Source: JOPF133 sp052144935
GTDB taxonomy: Bacteria; Acidobacteriota; Terriglobia; Bryobacterales; Bryobacteraceae
Length of the DNA stretch: 25,974 bases
Reading direction: 5' to 3'
Assembly (NCBI GenBank): GCA_052144935.1
Contig: JBKQPR010000055.1
Coordinates: forward strand, 1 to 25,974
The notes under the pieces were generated by a model. That model saw nothing but the letters and a program-made list of their open reading frames with translations, did no database searches and had not been told where the DNA came from. Of the stretch, positions 8,101 through 15,958 are shown piece by piece; positions within the stretch are counted from its first letter, which is position 1; each line of letters starts with the position of its first letter. The position numbers and the translations under genes are program-made.

Positions 8101-8530
8101 CGTGCCCAAACGCCCATATTCGTAATCCCGCAGGCGACTGGAATACCGGCCTGGAACCGGCGGCCGGTCTGGCGTCGTCGTGGCCAAGGCCTGAATTCCA
8201 GGCTTCTCGTCATAGGAGATCGTCACCATGCCCAGTGACCGGCCTGCCTCGGCCCGTCGATACGCATTGACGATTTCCACCTCCTTGTAAACATGCAGTA
8301 CCTGCGCCATTTTGGCCTCGAAGGCGGCGTCCCGCCGCTCCACGTAGGAGCGAATCTTGTGCGGGCGCAGTTCCCCGTGGCGCAGGATTTTGTGCAGTTT
8401 GGATCGACTCAGCCTTTTGAGGGCCGGTTGTCCGGCTGCGACGCACTGCCCGCGCACATGGGCGGTCGGCAGTTTGCAGGTCCACAGTTCGTAGCGGGCG
8501 GCCCTATCCCAGACTCCCCAGGTCCGCCGC
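8101..8530 (-). mobile_element. IS630-family transposase remnant
   Basis: The minus frame gives WDRAARYELWTCKLPTAHV, then LSRSKLHKILRHGELRPHKI, RSYVERRDAAFEAKMAQVL, SYDEKPGIQALATTTPDRPP and LRDYEYGRLGT. These are in the order expected for IS630/Tc1-type transposases, helix-turn-helix region first, with the first catalytic Asp in the DEKPG motif. There is a stop upstream near 8540, and the C-terminal half with the remaining acidic residues is missing. After RLGT the sequence breaks at about 8100, where another piece of the same transposase appears on the other strand. Confidence 0.75.
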
Positions 8531-8539
8531 GGCCAACTT

Positions 8540-8736
8540 CACCTTGCGCCGTGTGCTTAAACGAATTCGGGATTTCGCGTCTCAGCGGCGGCAACCGCTC
8601 CCTGACGGTCGCGGCTCTGACGCGCGTGCCCGCGTGATTCCAGTAAGTTACAGAGCCGGGCCCAGAGGGCACCCCGTCAGGGAGCGGTCCGGGGTACCGG
8701 TTTTTCCCGAATTCGTTTAAGCACCACCTTGCGCCG
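8540..8736. mobile_element. MITE-like element with 20-bp terminal inverted repeats and 12-bp flanking duplication
   Basis: Perfect 20-bp inverted repeats GTGCTTAAACGAATTCGGGA lie at 8553-8572 and, reversed, at 8705-8724. They are flanked outside by identical 12-bp direct repeats CACCTTGCGCCG at 8540-8551 and 8725-8736, as expected for a target duplication. A second perfect 14-bp inverted pair (CCGCTCCCTGACGG) lies inside at 8595-8608 and 8674-8687. No coding frame is present, so the element (about 173 bp) would need a transposase from elsewhere. Duplications of about 10-12 bp are known for IS4-type elements, but no family can be assigned here. It lies between the IS630 relic and the gene at 8766. 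Confidence 0.85.
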
Positions 8737-8765
8737 CCCAACCCCACCGCCATACCCTAAGCTTT

Positions 8766-9704
8766 ATGTCCCTCGCTTTCCGCATGGTGACCAGCGCGCC
8801 GCTACGCGATTTCGATGCCGCCGCGCCGGATGGCGTGGTGATCGGCATGGTCGGAGAAAATGGCTCGGGGAAGAGCCAACTGCTGCGCCTGGCGGCCGGG
8901 ATCGGCGCGCCGGAAGCCGGATCGGTCGAACGCTCGGGCCGGGCCAGGCTGCTCGGTCCCTTGGACCAACTGAACCTGGAGCCGGTTCCCATTCTGCTCA
9001 TCGACCAGACCTTCGCCGGTCACGATGCGCTGGTTCGTCACCGCGCGGCCCTGGCGCTGGACCGCATGCGCCGCGCCGGCAGCACCATCCTGCTGGCTTC
9101 GCACGAAGAGGAACTGCTCCTCCGGCTTGCCGACGAGATCTGGTGGCTAGACGAAGGCTCGCTGGCCGCGCGCGGCGATCCCGGAGAAATGCTGGCCGCC
9201 TACCGCAAACACATCGCCCGGCGCGAGCGCGCCTGGGGCGAAACCATTCGCTCGCCACTCGACCCGCGCATGCGCCGCGGCGACGGCCGCGCCGAAGTTC
9301 TGCGCGTGGAAACGCTCGGCGCCAACGGCCGCCCCACCATCGTATGGCGCTCGGGCGAGATGGTGGCGGTCCGGGTGGTGGTACGCTTCCACCGGGAGGT
9401 GGCCGACCCGGTGGTGGGGATGATGATCCGCACGCGCATCGGACTCAACGTCTACGGAACCAACACCGAGCTGGAAGGCGTCAAGCTGGGGCCTTGCGCG
9501 GCCGGGGACAGCCGTGAAATCCGCTTCACCTTCCCCTGCGCCCTGTGCCCCGGCGAATACACCCTGACGGCGGCTTCGCACGACCCCGACGGAGTCTGGC
9601 ACGACTGGTTGGAAGACGCCGTGGCGTTCGCCGTTAGCGACGATCGCTATACCGCCGGAGTGGCCAATCTAAGGGCGCGGGTTACGGCTTCGTCTCCAGA
9701 ATGA
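8766..9704 (+). CDS. Degenerate Wzt-like ABC ATPase with C-terminal carbohydrate-binding domain
   Basis: 312 residues. Residues 1-150 are an ABC nucleotide-binding domain with an intact Walker A (GENGSGKS, 30-37) and the H-loop His (ILLASHEEE, H113). The stretch between Walker A and Walker B is only about 40 residues, so the Q-loop, helical subdomain and LSGGQ-type signature are absent. Walker B reads PILLIDQ, with Gln81 in place of the catalytic Glu. Residues about 175-310 match the Wzt C-terminal beta domain (MMIRTRIGLNVYGTNTELEG, FTFPCALCPGEYTLTAAS), which in O-antigen exporters recognises the glycan. No permease partner is nearby. The role is probably binding rather than ATP-driven transport. 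Its 3' end overlaps the convergent gene by 23 bases. Confidence 0.8.
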   Translation: MSLAFRMVTSAPLRDFDAAAPDGVVIGMVGENGSGKSQLLRLAAGIGAPEAGSVERSGRARLLGPLDQLNLEPVPILLIDQTFAGHDALVRHRAALALDRMRRAGSTILLASHEEELLLRLADEIWWLDEGSLAARGDPGEMLAAYRKHIARRERAWGETIRSPLDPRMRRGDGRAEVLRVETLGANGRPTIVWRSGEMVAVRVVVRFHREVADPVVGMMIRTRIGLNVYGTNTELEGVKLGPCAAGDSREIRFTFPCALCPGEYTLTAASHDPDGVWHDWLEDAVAFAVSDDRYTAGVANLRARVTASSPE

Positions 9705-11034
9705 AGGTGGGCACGATGCCGGCGGCGGTGGAAAACCCGCTCTTGCCGGTCGAGAGCCAGCTCGAGCATCCCTGCACTTTGCCCAGGTAGGCGTGCGGAT
9801 GCACATCCACCTGCATCTCGCGGAATTCCATGTGGCCGAAGCTCATCAGCGGAAAGATCGCGCGCACCGGGTCCACGCGCTCCTGCACCACGTAGGGCGC
9901 GCGCATGGCCTGTTTCAGGGCGCGCTCCCAATCGGGGCCGTCCATCTCCCAGCCGAAATAGCTGTGCAGATCGCTGTAATCGTCGTTGGGCTTCAAGGCC
10001 AGGCGCTCGCGGTTCCGGGCGATGAACTGGGGCAGATCGACCGTCTTGTCGTCGAAAGTGGTCTTGGTTGCGGCCACCAGGCGGGTCCACGGCACGTGCT
10101 CGCGAATGGCTTTGCGCTCGGCCACCGGGAATTTGCCGGTGAGGCTCTCGTCGGTGAGCAGGCCGAACATGGCCTTTTTGTGCGCCAACTCCGAGCGGAA
10201 GCTGTTCACCACGCACACGGAGCGATCGCGGTAGGCCTGCACCAGGGGATGGGTCAGGTCGAAGCGGATCAGAAACTCCTGAACTCCCAGACGCCGGTAC
10301 ACCAAGTCGATTTGGAAGTTGCCTTTGCGCAGAATGCGATTGCGGTATTCGAGCTGCTCGGGCGAGACGATCTCGACCGAATAGCCCTCCTCGCGGAAGA
10401 AATCGCGGAAGAGTTCGTACTCGCTCTGTCCGGAATGGTGGGCCGGGCGGAACTCCACGATGGCGATATTGGGTTTCTTGGAGCCGCCGAACTGCCGGTA
10501 GGATTTCAACAGCGCGTGCAAGAGATGTTTGCGGCTGCCCACCTTGGTGAGCGCGTACTTCTTGCGAAACTCCTTCATCGGCGGGGCTTCGTAGAAGAGG
10601 TCGGCCAGGGCGTCGGCATAACCCGCGCCGGTGGGCGAATCGGCGTTGTACTGCACGAAGCGAAGCGTGCCGTTGTTCAGGTGGGTGTCCAGGCGCGCGG
10701 CCACTTCCAAGGCCTGATAACCGGGGTCGATGGCGGCCAGCATCTTTTCCGCGGGCAGCAATTCCAGCCGCGCCAGCAGCGCCGGGCTCGCCAGCACCAT
10801 CTGCTCCATGCGGTCAATCGCGCCGATGAGGGCCTCGCCGCTCTTCACCAGCGATTCGTATTGCCTGCGCGAGATGAAATTCGGGCGGAGGAAGGGACAA
10901 ATCAGCCTTCCGCCCGCGGAAAGCTTGCCGCTCTCCATGCGTCCATGAAGCTCTTCCGCCCACGCGAGGTCGCGGAACGGGCCGGACTCTACCAGCTTGT
11001 TGTATTTGGCGACTGCCTCGTCCAACTGGGACAT
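9682..11034 (-). CDS. Circularly permuted ATP-grasp-like protein
   Basis: 450 residues from ATG 11034; a TTG at 11085 would add 17 residues. It resembles the circularly permuted ATP-grasp group, related to glutathionylspermidine synthase and peptide ligase-like proteins. Recognisable blocks are RFVQYNADSPTGAGYADALA (125-144), QIDLVYRRLGVQEFLIRFDL (241-260), VVNSFRSELAHKKAMFGLL (275-293), LALKPNDDYS (345-354), YVVQERV (381-387) and the terminal SGFSTAAGIVPTFILE (432-447). Such enzymes use ATP to form an acyl-phosphate and then an amide bond; the substrate here is unknown. No leader is present, so it is likely cytoplasmic. The gene is convergent with the Wzt-like gene and overlaps it by 23 bases. 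Confidence 0.75.
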   Translation of the reverse strand: MSQLDEAVAKYNKLVESGPFRDLAWAEELHGRMESGKLSAGGRLICPFLRPNFISRRQYESLVKSGEALIGAIDRMEQMVLASPALLARLELLPAEKMLAAIDPGYQALEVAARLDTHLNNGTLRFVQYNADSPTGAGYADALADLFYEAPPMKEFRKKYALTKVGSRKHLLHALLKSYRQFGGSKKPNIAIVEFRPAHHSGQSEYELFRDFFREEGYSVEIVSPEQLEYRNRILRKGNFQIDLVYRRLGVQEFLIRFDLTHPLVQAYRDRSVCVVNSFRSELAHKKAMFGLLTDESLTGKFPVAERKAIREHVPWTRLVAATKTTFDDKTVDLPQFIARNRERLALKPNDDYSDLHSYFGWEMDGPDWERALKQAMRAPYVVQERVDPVRAIFPLMSFGHMEFREMQVDVHPHAYLGKVQGCSSWLSTGKSGFSTAAGIVPTFILETKP

Positions 11035-11251
11035 TTCTGAGTTGAAAACCTGTTCTATAATCGAGTATCCCACAGAAGTGCGCAAAACGATAGGTTCGGG
11101 GTTGCTTGATTGCGAATAACCTATTGTTTTTCAGTGACTTGCAAGATTTTTAACGTGATTGTCAAAAGCCCGGGAGAAGGGGCCCAGGGGCGGGAATCGG
11201 GGGCTGGAGGAGGGAATTCGGGGCTTTGAGGGACCACCGCTGATTGACGTG

Positions 11252-11278
11252 CGCGGCTCGGTGGGCCTCCGAGCCGCG
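11252..11278. repeat. Hairpin with dispersed repeat core
   Basis: CGCGGCTCGG (11252-11261) and CCGAGCCGCG (11269-11278) form a perfect 10-bp stem with a 7-base loop. GAGCCGCGACCGTCAG (11271-11286) is the reverse complement of the core found at 8602-8617, so this spot shares the dispersed repeat seen at 7050 and 8600. Confidence 0.65.
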
Positions 11279-11307
11279 ACCGTCAGCAGTCTGTAAGTGA
11301 ATCGGTT

Positions 11308-11327
11308 GGCAGGCGGAAGCGCCTGCC
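11308..11327 (-). terminator. Hairpin just downstream of the gene at 11336
   Basis: GGCAGGCG-GAAG-CGCCTGCC is a perfect 8-bp stem with a four-base loop, 8 bases beyond the stop codon of the minus-strand gene ending at 11336. There is no U-run, so it may be a processing or stabilising hairpin rather than a classical terminator. Confidence 0.45.
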
Positions 11328-11335
11328 CCACTTGT

Positions 11336-13168
11336 TCACTGCGCGGATGTGAGTTTGCCGTTGGTAAACGTAAACTTCATGCCGTCGTAAACGTAGATCT
11401 TCTTGGTTCCCAGATCCACGATGTCCTTGGGTTGTCCCCACGAAGCCACCACGTCGTCCACCGACATCCCCATGGTGACCTTCCTGGCGGGCGCCGCGGC
11501 GGCCGGCGGCCCGGCTGGCGCGGCGAAATTACCACCGGAGTCGCTCGGGCCGGAGGCGCCGGCAGCTTCCTGCAGGACTTCCTTTTCGGCCTGATCGGCT
11601 TCCTGGGTCTGCTGCTTCAGCTCCGTTTGCACGTTCGGGTCGGGCGGCGGGGCGATGGCCGCGTACGCGGTCTGCTGCGGCGGCGCGGCGGCGGCGGCCG
11701 GAGCGGCTGGAATCCCGCCCTGCCCCTGCTTCTTCTGCAGATCGCCCAAACCCTGATCGAGCGTTTCACGCATGTGGTTCTGCATGTCCTGCAGGTCGGT
11801 AACCTGCACCTGGACCATGCTGCCCCTGGGACAATCCTGGCCCTTGCTGGCCATAACCGTCAGGTTGGCCGGCTGTCCGGGGGGCACCACCCCGCGGAGT
11901 TGCAGTACATCGCCTTCGGTGACGAAGCATTCGCCGCCGGAGTTGGAGGTGACATCCAGGCCCGCCGAAACCACGAAAATGTGCTGTTGGCCGTCGGCCA
12001 TCATGCGGGCGATGCCGCTGGAACCGGGATCGGGATTGGCCTGCGCGCCGGCGGCGGCTTCGGAATTCTCCAGCGCGAGCTGGCGCCCCACTTCGGCGGC
12101 GATCATGTCCTTGACTTCGGGCGTCAGCGGAGCGCTATAAGCGGCTGCCTGGGCTGCCTGGATCTGCTGTTGCTGGTAAGCCGCCATGAGGGTCTGGGAC
12201 ACCAGGTAGTCCGTCAGCCAGTAGGACGGGCCCAGATACCTCGGATAGGGCGCGAACCAGCCGCCGTAATAGCCATACCACGGACTGCCGCCCCATCCCC
12301 AGCCGGCGTACACTACCGGCACGGCCCAGGGGTTATAAGCCCAGCCATAGAAGGCCGGAGCAAAAAAGAAGCCCGGAGCGTAGACGTTGAGGGCGAAGCC
12401 GCCCCACATATAAGGCCGGTAGAAGGCGTTATACATCCTGCCATTCATATAGTAGTTGCGGCTCACATAGTTGGCCCCGCGATAAGCGTAAGGGCGCTGG
12501 ACGTAGCCGTAACCGCGGCCGTTGCTGACCACGCGCACACCGCCCGGCCGTTCGCGGACAATCTCGCGGGAACCGCCGGGGCCGTGGTGGATGTCCATAC
12601 CCCCTGCGTGAACGTCACGGGGATGGCCGCCGCGGTCGAAGGACGCCGAACCGGCGTGCCCTCCAAATGTATGGCCGCCGGGAGGTGCATGCATACCGGC
12701 TGCCGCTGGCCGAGCCCCCGAGGGACTGCCGCCGCGGTTGCCTCCGCCTGCGCTGGGGCCGCGACTACCTGCACCCGTCGCCCCCGGTCCGCGGCTGGCC
12801 GCTCCGCTCGATCCCGCGGGTCCCCGGCTCCCCGCTCCGCTCGATCCCCCAGGTCCCCGGCTGCCACCTCCGGCGGTTGCGGGGGTCCCGGTTCCGTGGC
12901 TAGCCCCTCCGACCGCCCCTTGGCCGCCGGTTGGGTGACTGGCCCCTCCGACCGCCCCTTGGCTGCCGGTTGGGTGGCTGGCCCCTCCGGCCGGGGCGCT
13001 GGGACCACGGCTGCCTCCTCCGGGCGCTTTAGGTGCGGCTGCCGGCTTCGGCGGCGCAGGCTTAGGCTTTTCTTGAGGGGAGGCGGCGAAACACACGGCG
13101 AACAGTGTGGCCATCGCGCCCGTTAGCAGCCCACGCAGGGCTATGGAAGGGGTATTCAGGGCTTTCAT
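11336..13168 (-). CDS. Large secreted low-complexity protein with C-terminal SmpA/BamE-like domain
   Basis: 610 residues; start at 13168 with GGAG 7-8 bases upstream. The leader (residues 1 to about 29, ending CFAASP) is followed by a Gly/Ser/Ala/Pro/Arg-rich region (about 35-170) built of 13- and 11-residue repeats, such as GGASHPTGSQGAV. A Tyr/Trp/Gly-rich part (about 215-320) follows, then a helical Gln/Ala-rich segment. A small beta domain (about 395-455) comes next, then a Pro/Ala linker. The last 48 residues read MGMSVDDVVASWGQPKDIV and DLGTKKIYVYDGMKFTF. That ending follows the SmpA/OmlA/BamE pattern and matches the end of the next gene upstream (13224-14084). Probably a periplasmic or surface protein; function unknown. 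Confidence 0.8.
   Translation of the reverse strand: MKALNTPSIALRGLLTGAMATLFAVCFAASPQEKPKPAPPKPAAAPKAPGGGSRGPSAPAGGASHPTGSQGAVGGASHPTGGQGAVGGASHGTGTPATAGGGSRGPGGSSGAGSRGPAGSSGAASRGPGATGAGSRGPSAGGGNRGGSPSGARPAAAGMHAPPGGHTFGGHAGSASFDRGGHPRDVHAGGMDIHHGPGGSREIVRERPGGVRVVSNGRGYGYVQRPYAYRGANYVSRNYYMNGRMYNAFYRPYMWGGFALNVYAPGFFFAPAFYGWAYNPWAVPVVYAGWGWGGSPWYGYYGGWFAPYPRYLGPSYWLTDYLVSQTLMAAYQQQQIQAAQAAAYSAPLTPEVKDMIAAEVGRQLALENSEAAAGAQANPDPGSSGIARMMADGQQHIFVVSAGLDVTSNSGGECFVTEGDVLQLRGVVPPGQPANLTVMASKGQDCPRGSMVQVQVTDLQDMQNHMRETLDQGLGDLQKKQGQGGIPAAPAAAAAPPQQTAYAAIAPPPDPNVQTELKQQTQEADQAEKEVLQEAAGASGPSDSGGNFAAPAGPPAAAAPARKVTMGMSVDDVVASWGQPKDIVDLGTKKIYVYDGMKFTFTNGKLTSAQ
12789..12988 (-). repeat. In-frame tandem repeats (39-bp and 33-bp units)
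   Basis: Two nearly identical 39-bp units (12900-12938, 12939-12977) plus a partial third encode GGASHPTGxQGAV. Adjacent 33-bp units around 12798-12863 encode the 11-residue SRGPAGSSGAG type repeat. All keep the frame of the 11336-13168 gene. Such repeats are prone to slippage, so repeat number may vary between strains. Confidence 0.75.
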
Positions 13169-13223
13169 ATTTGCTCCAATTCAGTACGCTAAGAAATCGA
13201 GAGAACTAGCCGATCGGCCGCGA

Positions 13224-14084
13224 TCACAGCACGTCCACATCGGACACCTTTCCGTCAACAAATGTCACTTTCTTGTCCTTATACATGTAAATCGCTTTGC
13301 TGCCCAGGTCGACGATGCTGGCTGGTTCGCCGAAGGCATCCTTGACCTCCTGGATGGTCATCCCCAGTTTGATCACCCGCGGTTTCTGTTCCGCGGGAGG
13401 CGGAGCCGGAGGGGCTATGGGGGCGAACTGCTGCGGTTGCTCCTGCGCCGGCGGGGGCGGCGGCGGAGGCGCCTGCGCGGGCGCGGGCGCTGGGGCCGGC
13501 GGCGGGCCTTGGGGCGCGGTGTCGGCCGGCGCGGCGGCGCTGTCCGGGAACTTGAACACCTGTTCGATGGTCTGCTGGACATGCTTCAAGTCCGTGGCGG
13601 CGAGTGCGCCATGCACAAACTTGAATGTCACCTTGGCGCGATACGGCTGATAACCGGGGTCCACCGCCTTGGGGTCGCAGTCGCCGCAGGTTTGCACCGT
13701 GAAGGCGATGTTATCGGGGGCGAATTCCGTGCTCAGCAGATACACCTTCGCCCCCACGGCGACCGGGCGCTCCACGGGCTTCTTTTGGGGGATGGCAATG
13801 CCAAAGCGCCCCATTTTCTCCGCTCTGCTCTCCGTGTGTACGAACTGGCCTTCGGCAAAGGTATTCCCGAAAGCGCCTGCTTTGGCGGGATTGGCCATCA
13901 GGCCGTCCATCTGCACCACCAGCGTGGCGCCGGGTTTGGTCACCTTCAAACCGTTGGCGTCCAAGACGGTTTCCGGGTAGGCGGCGCGCAATTGCTGCGC
14001 CAGGTTGTCTGCCTGAGGGGCAGCGTAGACGGATGAAGCGATCGACGTCATCATCGAAACTGCAAGTACCTTGATTGTGCGCAT
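13224..14084 (-). CDS. Secreted protein with Pro/Ala linker and SmpA/BamE-like domain
   Basis: 286 residues; AGGAAGGAA lies 6-7 bases before the ATG at 14084. The signal peptide ends near residue 22 (SVYAAPQ). Residues about 25-180 form a domain I do not recognise. It has a CGDCDP motif, the only Cys pair, which could form a disulfide or bind metal. A Pro/Ala-rich linker (about 185-235) follows, then a C-terminal domain (LGMTIQEVKDAFGEPASIV, DLGSKAIYMYKDKKVTFVDG) of SmpA/BamE type. The downstream gene, 55 bases away, carries the same domain, so the two are likely co-transcribed paralogue-like partners. An envelope role is likely but unproven. Confidence 0.78.
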   Translation of the reverse strand: MRTIKVLAVSMMTSIASSVYAAPQADNLAQQLRAAYPETVLDANGLKVTKPGATLVVQMDGLMANPAKAGAFGNTFAEGQFVHTESRAEKMGRFGIAIPQKKPVERPVAVGAKVYLLSTEFAPDNIAFTVQTCGDCDPKAVDPGYQPYRAKVTFKFVHGALAATDLKHVQQTIEQVFKFPDSAAAPADTAPQGPPPAPAPAPAQAPPPPPPPAQEQPQQFAPIAPPAPPPAEQKPRVIKLGMTIQEVKDAFGEPASIVDLGSKAIYMYKDKKVTFVDGKVSDVDVL

Positions 14085-14280
14085 GGATATGTTCCTTCCT
14101 GGCCGGTCGAAGTGCGATCAGAATACCTCATTTCCGCCCCCCACTTCAACCCTGCTACCGGTCAAGCCGGTCAAGCCCGGTTAAGCGCCACTTAAGCCCA
14201 GCCCCCTGAGCGCGAGCACAGCCCGCGCGCCGCGAATCCCGGCGTCATTCCTTCCTCGACCCGAGCCGCCCCCCGGTCGG

Positions 14281-14337
14281 GCGCTTTGGCTCACGACTGC
14301 CCCGGCAAAGTGGTGCGCTTGGGCTCACGACTGCCCG
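14281..14337. repeat. Direct repeat pair, 22-23 bp
   Basis: GCGCTTTGGCTCACGACTGC (14281-) recurs as GCGCTTGGGCTCACGACTGC (14315-), 34 bases apart, with one difference in the first 20 bases. Could be operator iterons or a small slippage duplication in the leader region upstream of the minus-strand operon. Confidence 0.6.
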
Positions 14338-15018
14338 TAAAAACCGGCCGATTCGATCGTTTTTTCATCGCGCTCAATTCCGCTCTCAATATAGATAGCG
14401 CACAAGCGGGGGCAAAATGCTCAAAATTTCCGGAGACATCGATGCTTTATCCATTAAAAACGGTTAACGGACCGAATCCGGGTTGTGAGCTGACTCGGGG
14501 TCGCTCGATCACCGCAGTGGAGGACTGAATTGGCCACCCGATCCTACCTATCGAATCTAAGACATCGGGGACTCGCTCCGGCCCGGCCCGCAGCCTGCAT
14601 CCCGCTGCCGTTCAACTCCGCGATCGCGCTGCGCTCCGGATCGTTCCAGCCCGAGCGCCATCGGCTTGGGGGCCTCGGTGCGGTTATTGGCCGGGTTCGC
14701 GGTGCCCTTCGTGGCCATGCCGATCAGCCGGCGCAGGTGCTGGAAGAGGGGTGACGTCTCAATTCCCGGATCGGCCGTTTACCCGGCCGGCGTGGAGGCC
14801 CCTGCCGGACAGTCGAGGCTCCGGAGGGACGGGATCCCACTCCCGGCTTTCCGGCCGAAAGCGCGCCCTCCGGATGGCACTGTACCTGGCGGGCCGTGGC
14901 GGAAGTCTGCAGGCGGCACAAGTTGAGCGTTTTTTCCCACGTAAGTTACTGATTCCAAATGGTAGCCAGCCGCTGAAAAGCGCTCAGATGTGCCGTCGAG
15001 CACTTCTGCCACGAGCTG

Positions 15019-15035
15019 CTAGGCGACTACCTAGT
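15019..15035. promoter_or_regulatory. Palindromic operator candidate CTAGG-N6-CCTAG
   Basis: CTAGGCGACTACCTAGT matches CTAGGCACTCTCCTAGT at 20471-20487, with the same 6-base spacing. Both are followed by an AT-rich stretch and then a stand-alone receiver gene on the + strand. A shared dimeric regulator is the likely binder; which one is unknown. Confidence 0.45.
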
Positions 15036-15231
15036 AGACTGGGGTCCCGAAAGATAATAAGAATAACTAGAGAATAAAAGGACCCTGTCTGTTGTCTGGA
15101 ATTCTCATGGGAAAACCGGTGGGTGCCAGGCGTCAAAGTTACTGCTGCCGGTTTCGTGTGTGAGTCCGTTTGGGGCAGATCGCTTCGAGGGTTTTGGGCG
15201 AACCTACGGTCTCCACGGAGGGAGTGTGGCC

Positions 15232-15648
15232 GTGAAAACGATTCTCGTCTTGGAAGACGAACCTTCGCTTCTGAACCTGTTGCATCGTGTGCTCGGGCGG
15301 CATGGATATGCCATTTTGGAGGCGGCCAGCCCGGAAGAAGCGATTCGGAAGTTCAATGACAGCGACCGGCAGATCGACCTTCTCGTTGCGGATGTCGGTT
15401 TGCCGGGAGTTTCCGGACTGCAAGTGGCGCTGCAGCTTCGGTCGGAAGTTCCAGGCTTAAGAGTGATTCTGACGTCCGGCTATCCGTCAGATGCGTGGAA
15501 CACTCAGGATACCGGCCATCTCGGGACACTCGGATCGGGTTCGGTCAGCATCCTCCTAAAGCCGTTTGCGTCCCAGATGCTATTGAAGACGATCGCCGAA
15601 TTGATTGAAGCGCCGCCCTCTGAAGTCCTGGGATCGAGACCGTCGTGA
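15232..15648 (+). CDS. Stand-alone response regulator receiver protein
   Basis: 138 residues from GTG 15232, chosen because GGAGGGAG (15217-15224) is 7 bases upstream; the GTG at 15226 is too close to that site. A single CheY-like receiver domain fills the protein. It shows the acidic pair E8/D9, phospho-acceptor D54 (LLVADVGLPGVSG), T81/S82 (ILTSGYP) and K110 (LLKPF). There is no output domain, so it must act through partners, for example as a phosphate sink or relay. It closely resembles the protein at 22778 (MKTLLVVEDEP versus MKTILVLEDEP). A CTAGG palindrome lies about 200 bases upstream. Confidence 0.88.
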   Translation: MKTILVLEDEPSLLNLLHRVLGRHGYAILEAASPEEAIRKFNDSDRQIDLLVADVGLPGVSGLQVALQLRSEVPGLRVILTSGYPSDAWNTQDTGHLGTLGSGSVSILLKPFASQMLLKTIAELIEAPPSEVLGSRPS

Positions 15649-15677
15649 GAGGTTGGCTCACCAAGGAGAAGGACCGA

Positions 15678-15917
15678 ATGTCGAGACCTCTGCAAGAGTT
15701 TTCCCCTGAGAAGACATCGCCCAACGGTTCGGCCCGGCCGGTGATGGTTTACATGTGCCAATGCGGGACCAAGTGGACCGACTCCCAAGAACCAGCCTGG
15801 GAATGTAAGTGTGGCAGGCAGTTGGTGAAGAGAAACGGCGTCATCCACGCGGCGATTGGCCAAACGTCCGGGCAAATCGCCAGCGACCCAGGCCTCTTCC
15901 ACATGGCGGCGGGGTAG
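15678..15917 (+). CDS. Small zinc-ribbon-like protein
   Basis: 79 residues from ATG 15678 with AAGGAGAAGGA 5-6 bases upstream. Two C-x-C pairs (C27/C29 in MCQCGTKW and C43/C45 in WECKCGRQL) are spaced like a short treble-clef or zinc-ribbon metal site. The remainder is polar. It begins 29 bases after the receiver gene stop and is probably co-transcribed with it, suggesting a regulatory partner. No named family recognised. Confidence 0.6.
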   Translation: MSRPLQEFSPEKTSPNGSARPVMVYMCQCGTKWTDSQEPAWECKCGRQLVKRNGVIHAAIGQTSGQIASDPGLFHMAAG

Positions 15918-15958
15918 GCCTGTGCCGCGGGGCAACCGGGACCCACAAGTAAACCTGG

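Larger units (their letters stand above)
14085..15231. other. 1.1-kb intergenic region, no convincing gene
   Basis: It contains three tandem (C)CCGGT(C/T)AAG units (14158-14185), a near-perfect direct repeat (14281-14303 and 14315-14337) and a CTAGG palindrome (15019-15035). An AT-rich stretch follows at 15050-15080, a plausible promoter area for the receiver gene at 15232. The short frames between 14286 and 15077 have no recognisable domain. One reads like VAEVCRRHKLS, faintly transposase-like, but it is broken by stops. Confidence 0.6.

Noticed and set aside
9793..11040. A 415-residue plus-strand frame opposite the ATP-grasp gene
   Set aside because: His/Gly/Ala-rich antisense shadow without any motif.
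12789..12988. Tandem repeats considered as a CRISPR array
   Set aside because: Units are in-frame protein-coding repeats without unique spacers.
11297..13126. A 609-residue open frame on the plus strand opposite the low-complexity secreted protein
   Set aside because: It mirrors the GC-rich repeats of the minus-strand gene, which has a leader, ribosome binding site and a recognisable C-terminal domain.
14880..15060. Plus-strand translation resembling an IS3 OrfA helix (VAEVCRRHKLS)
   Set aside because: Too short and interrupted by stops; no other transposase block nearby.
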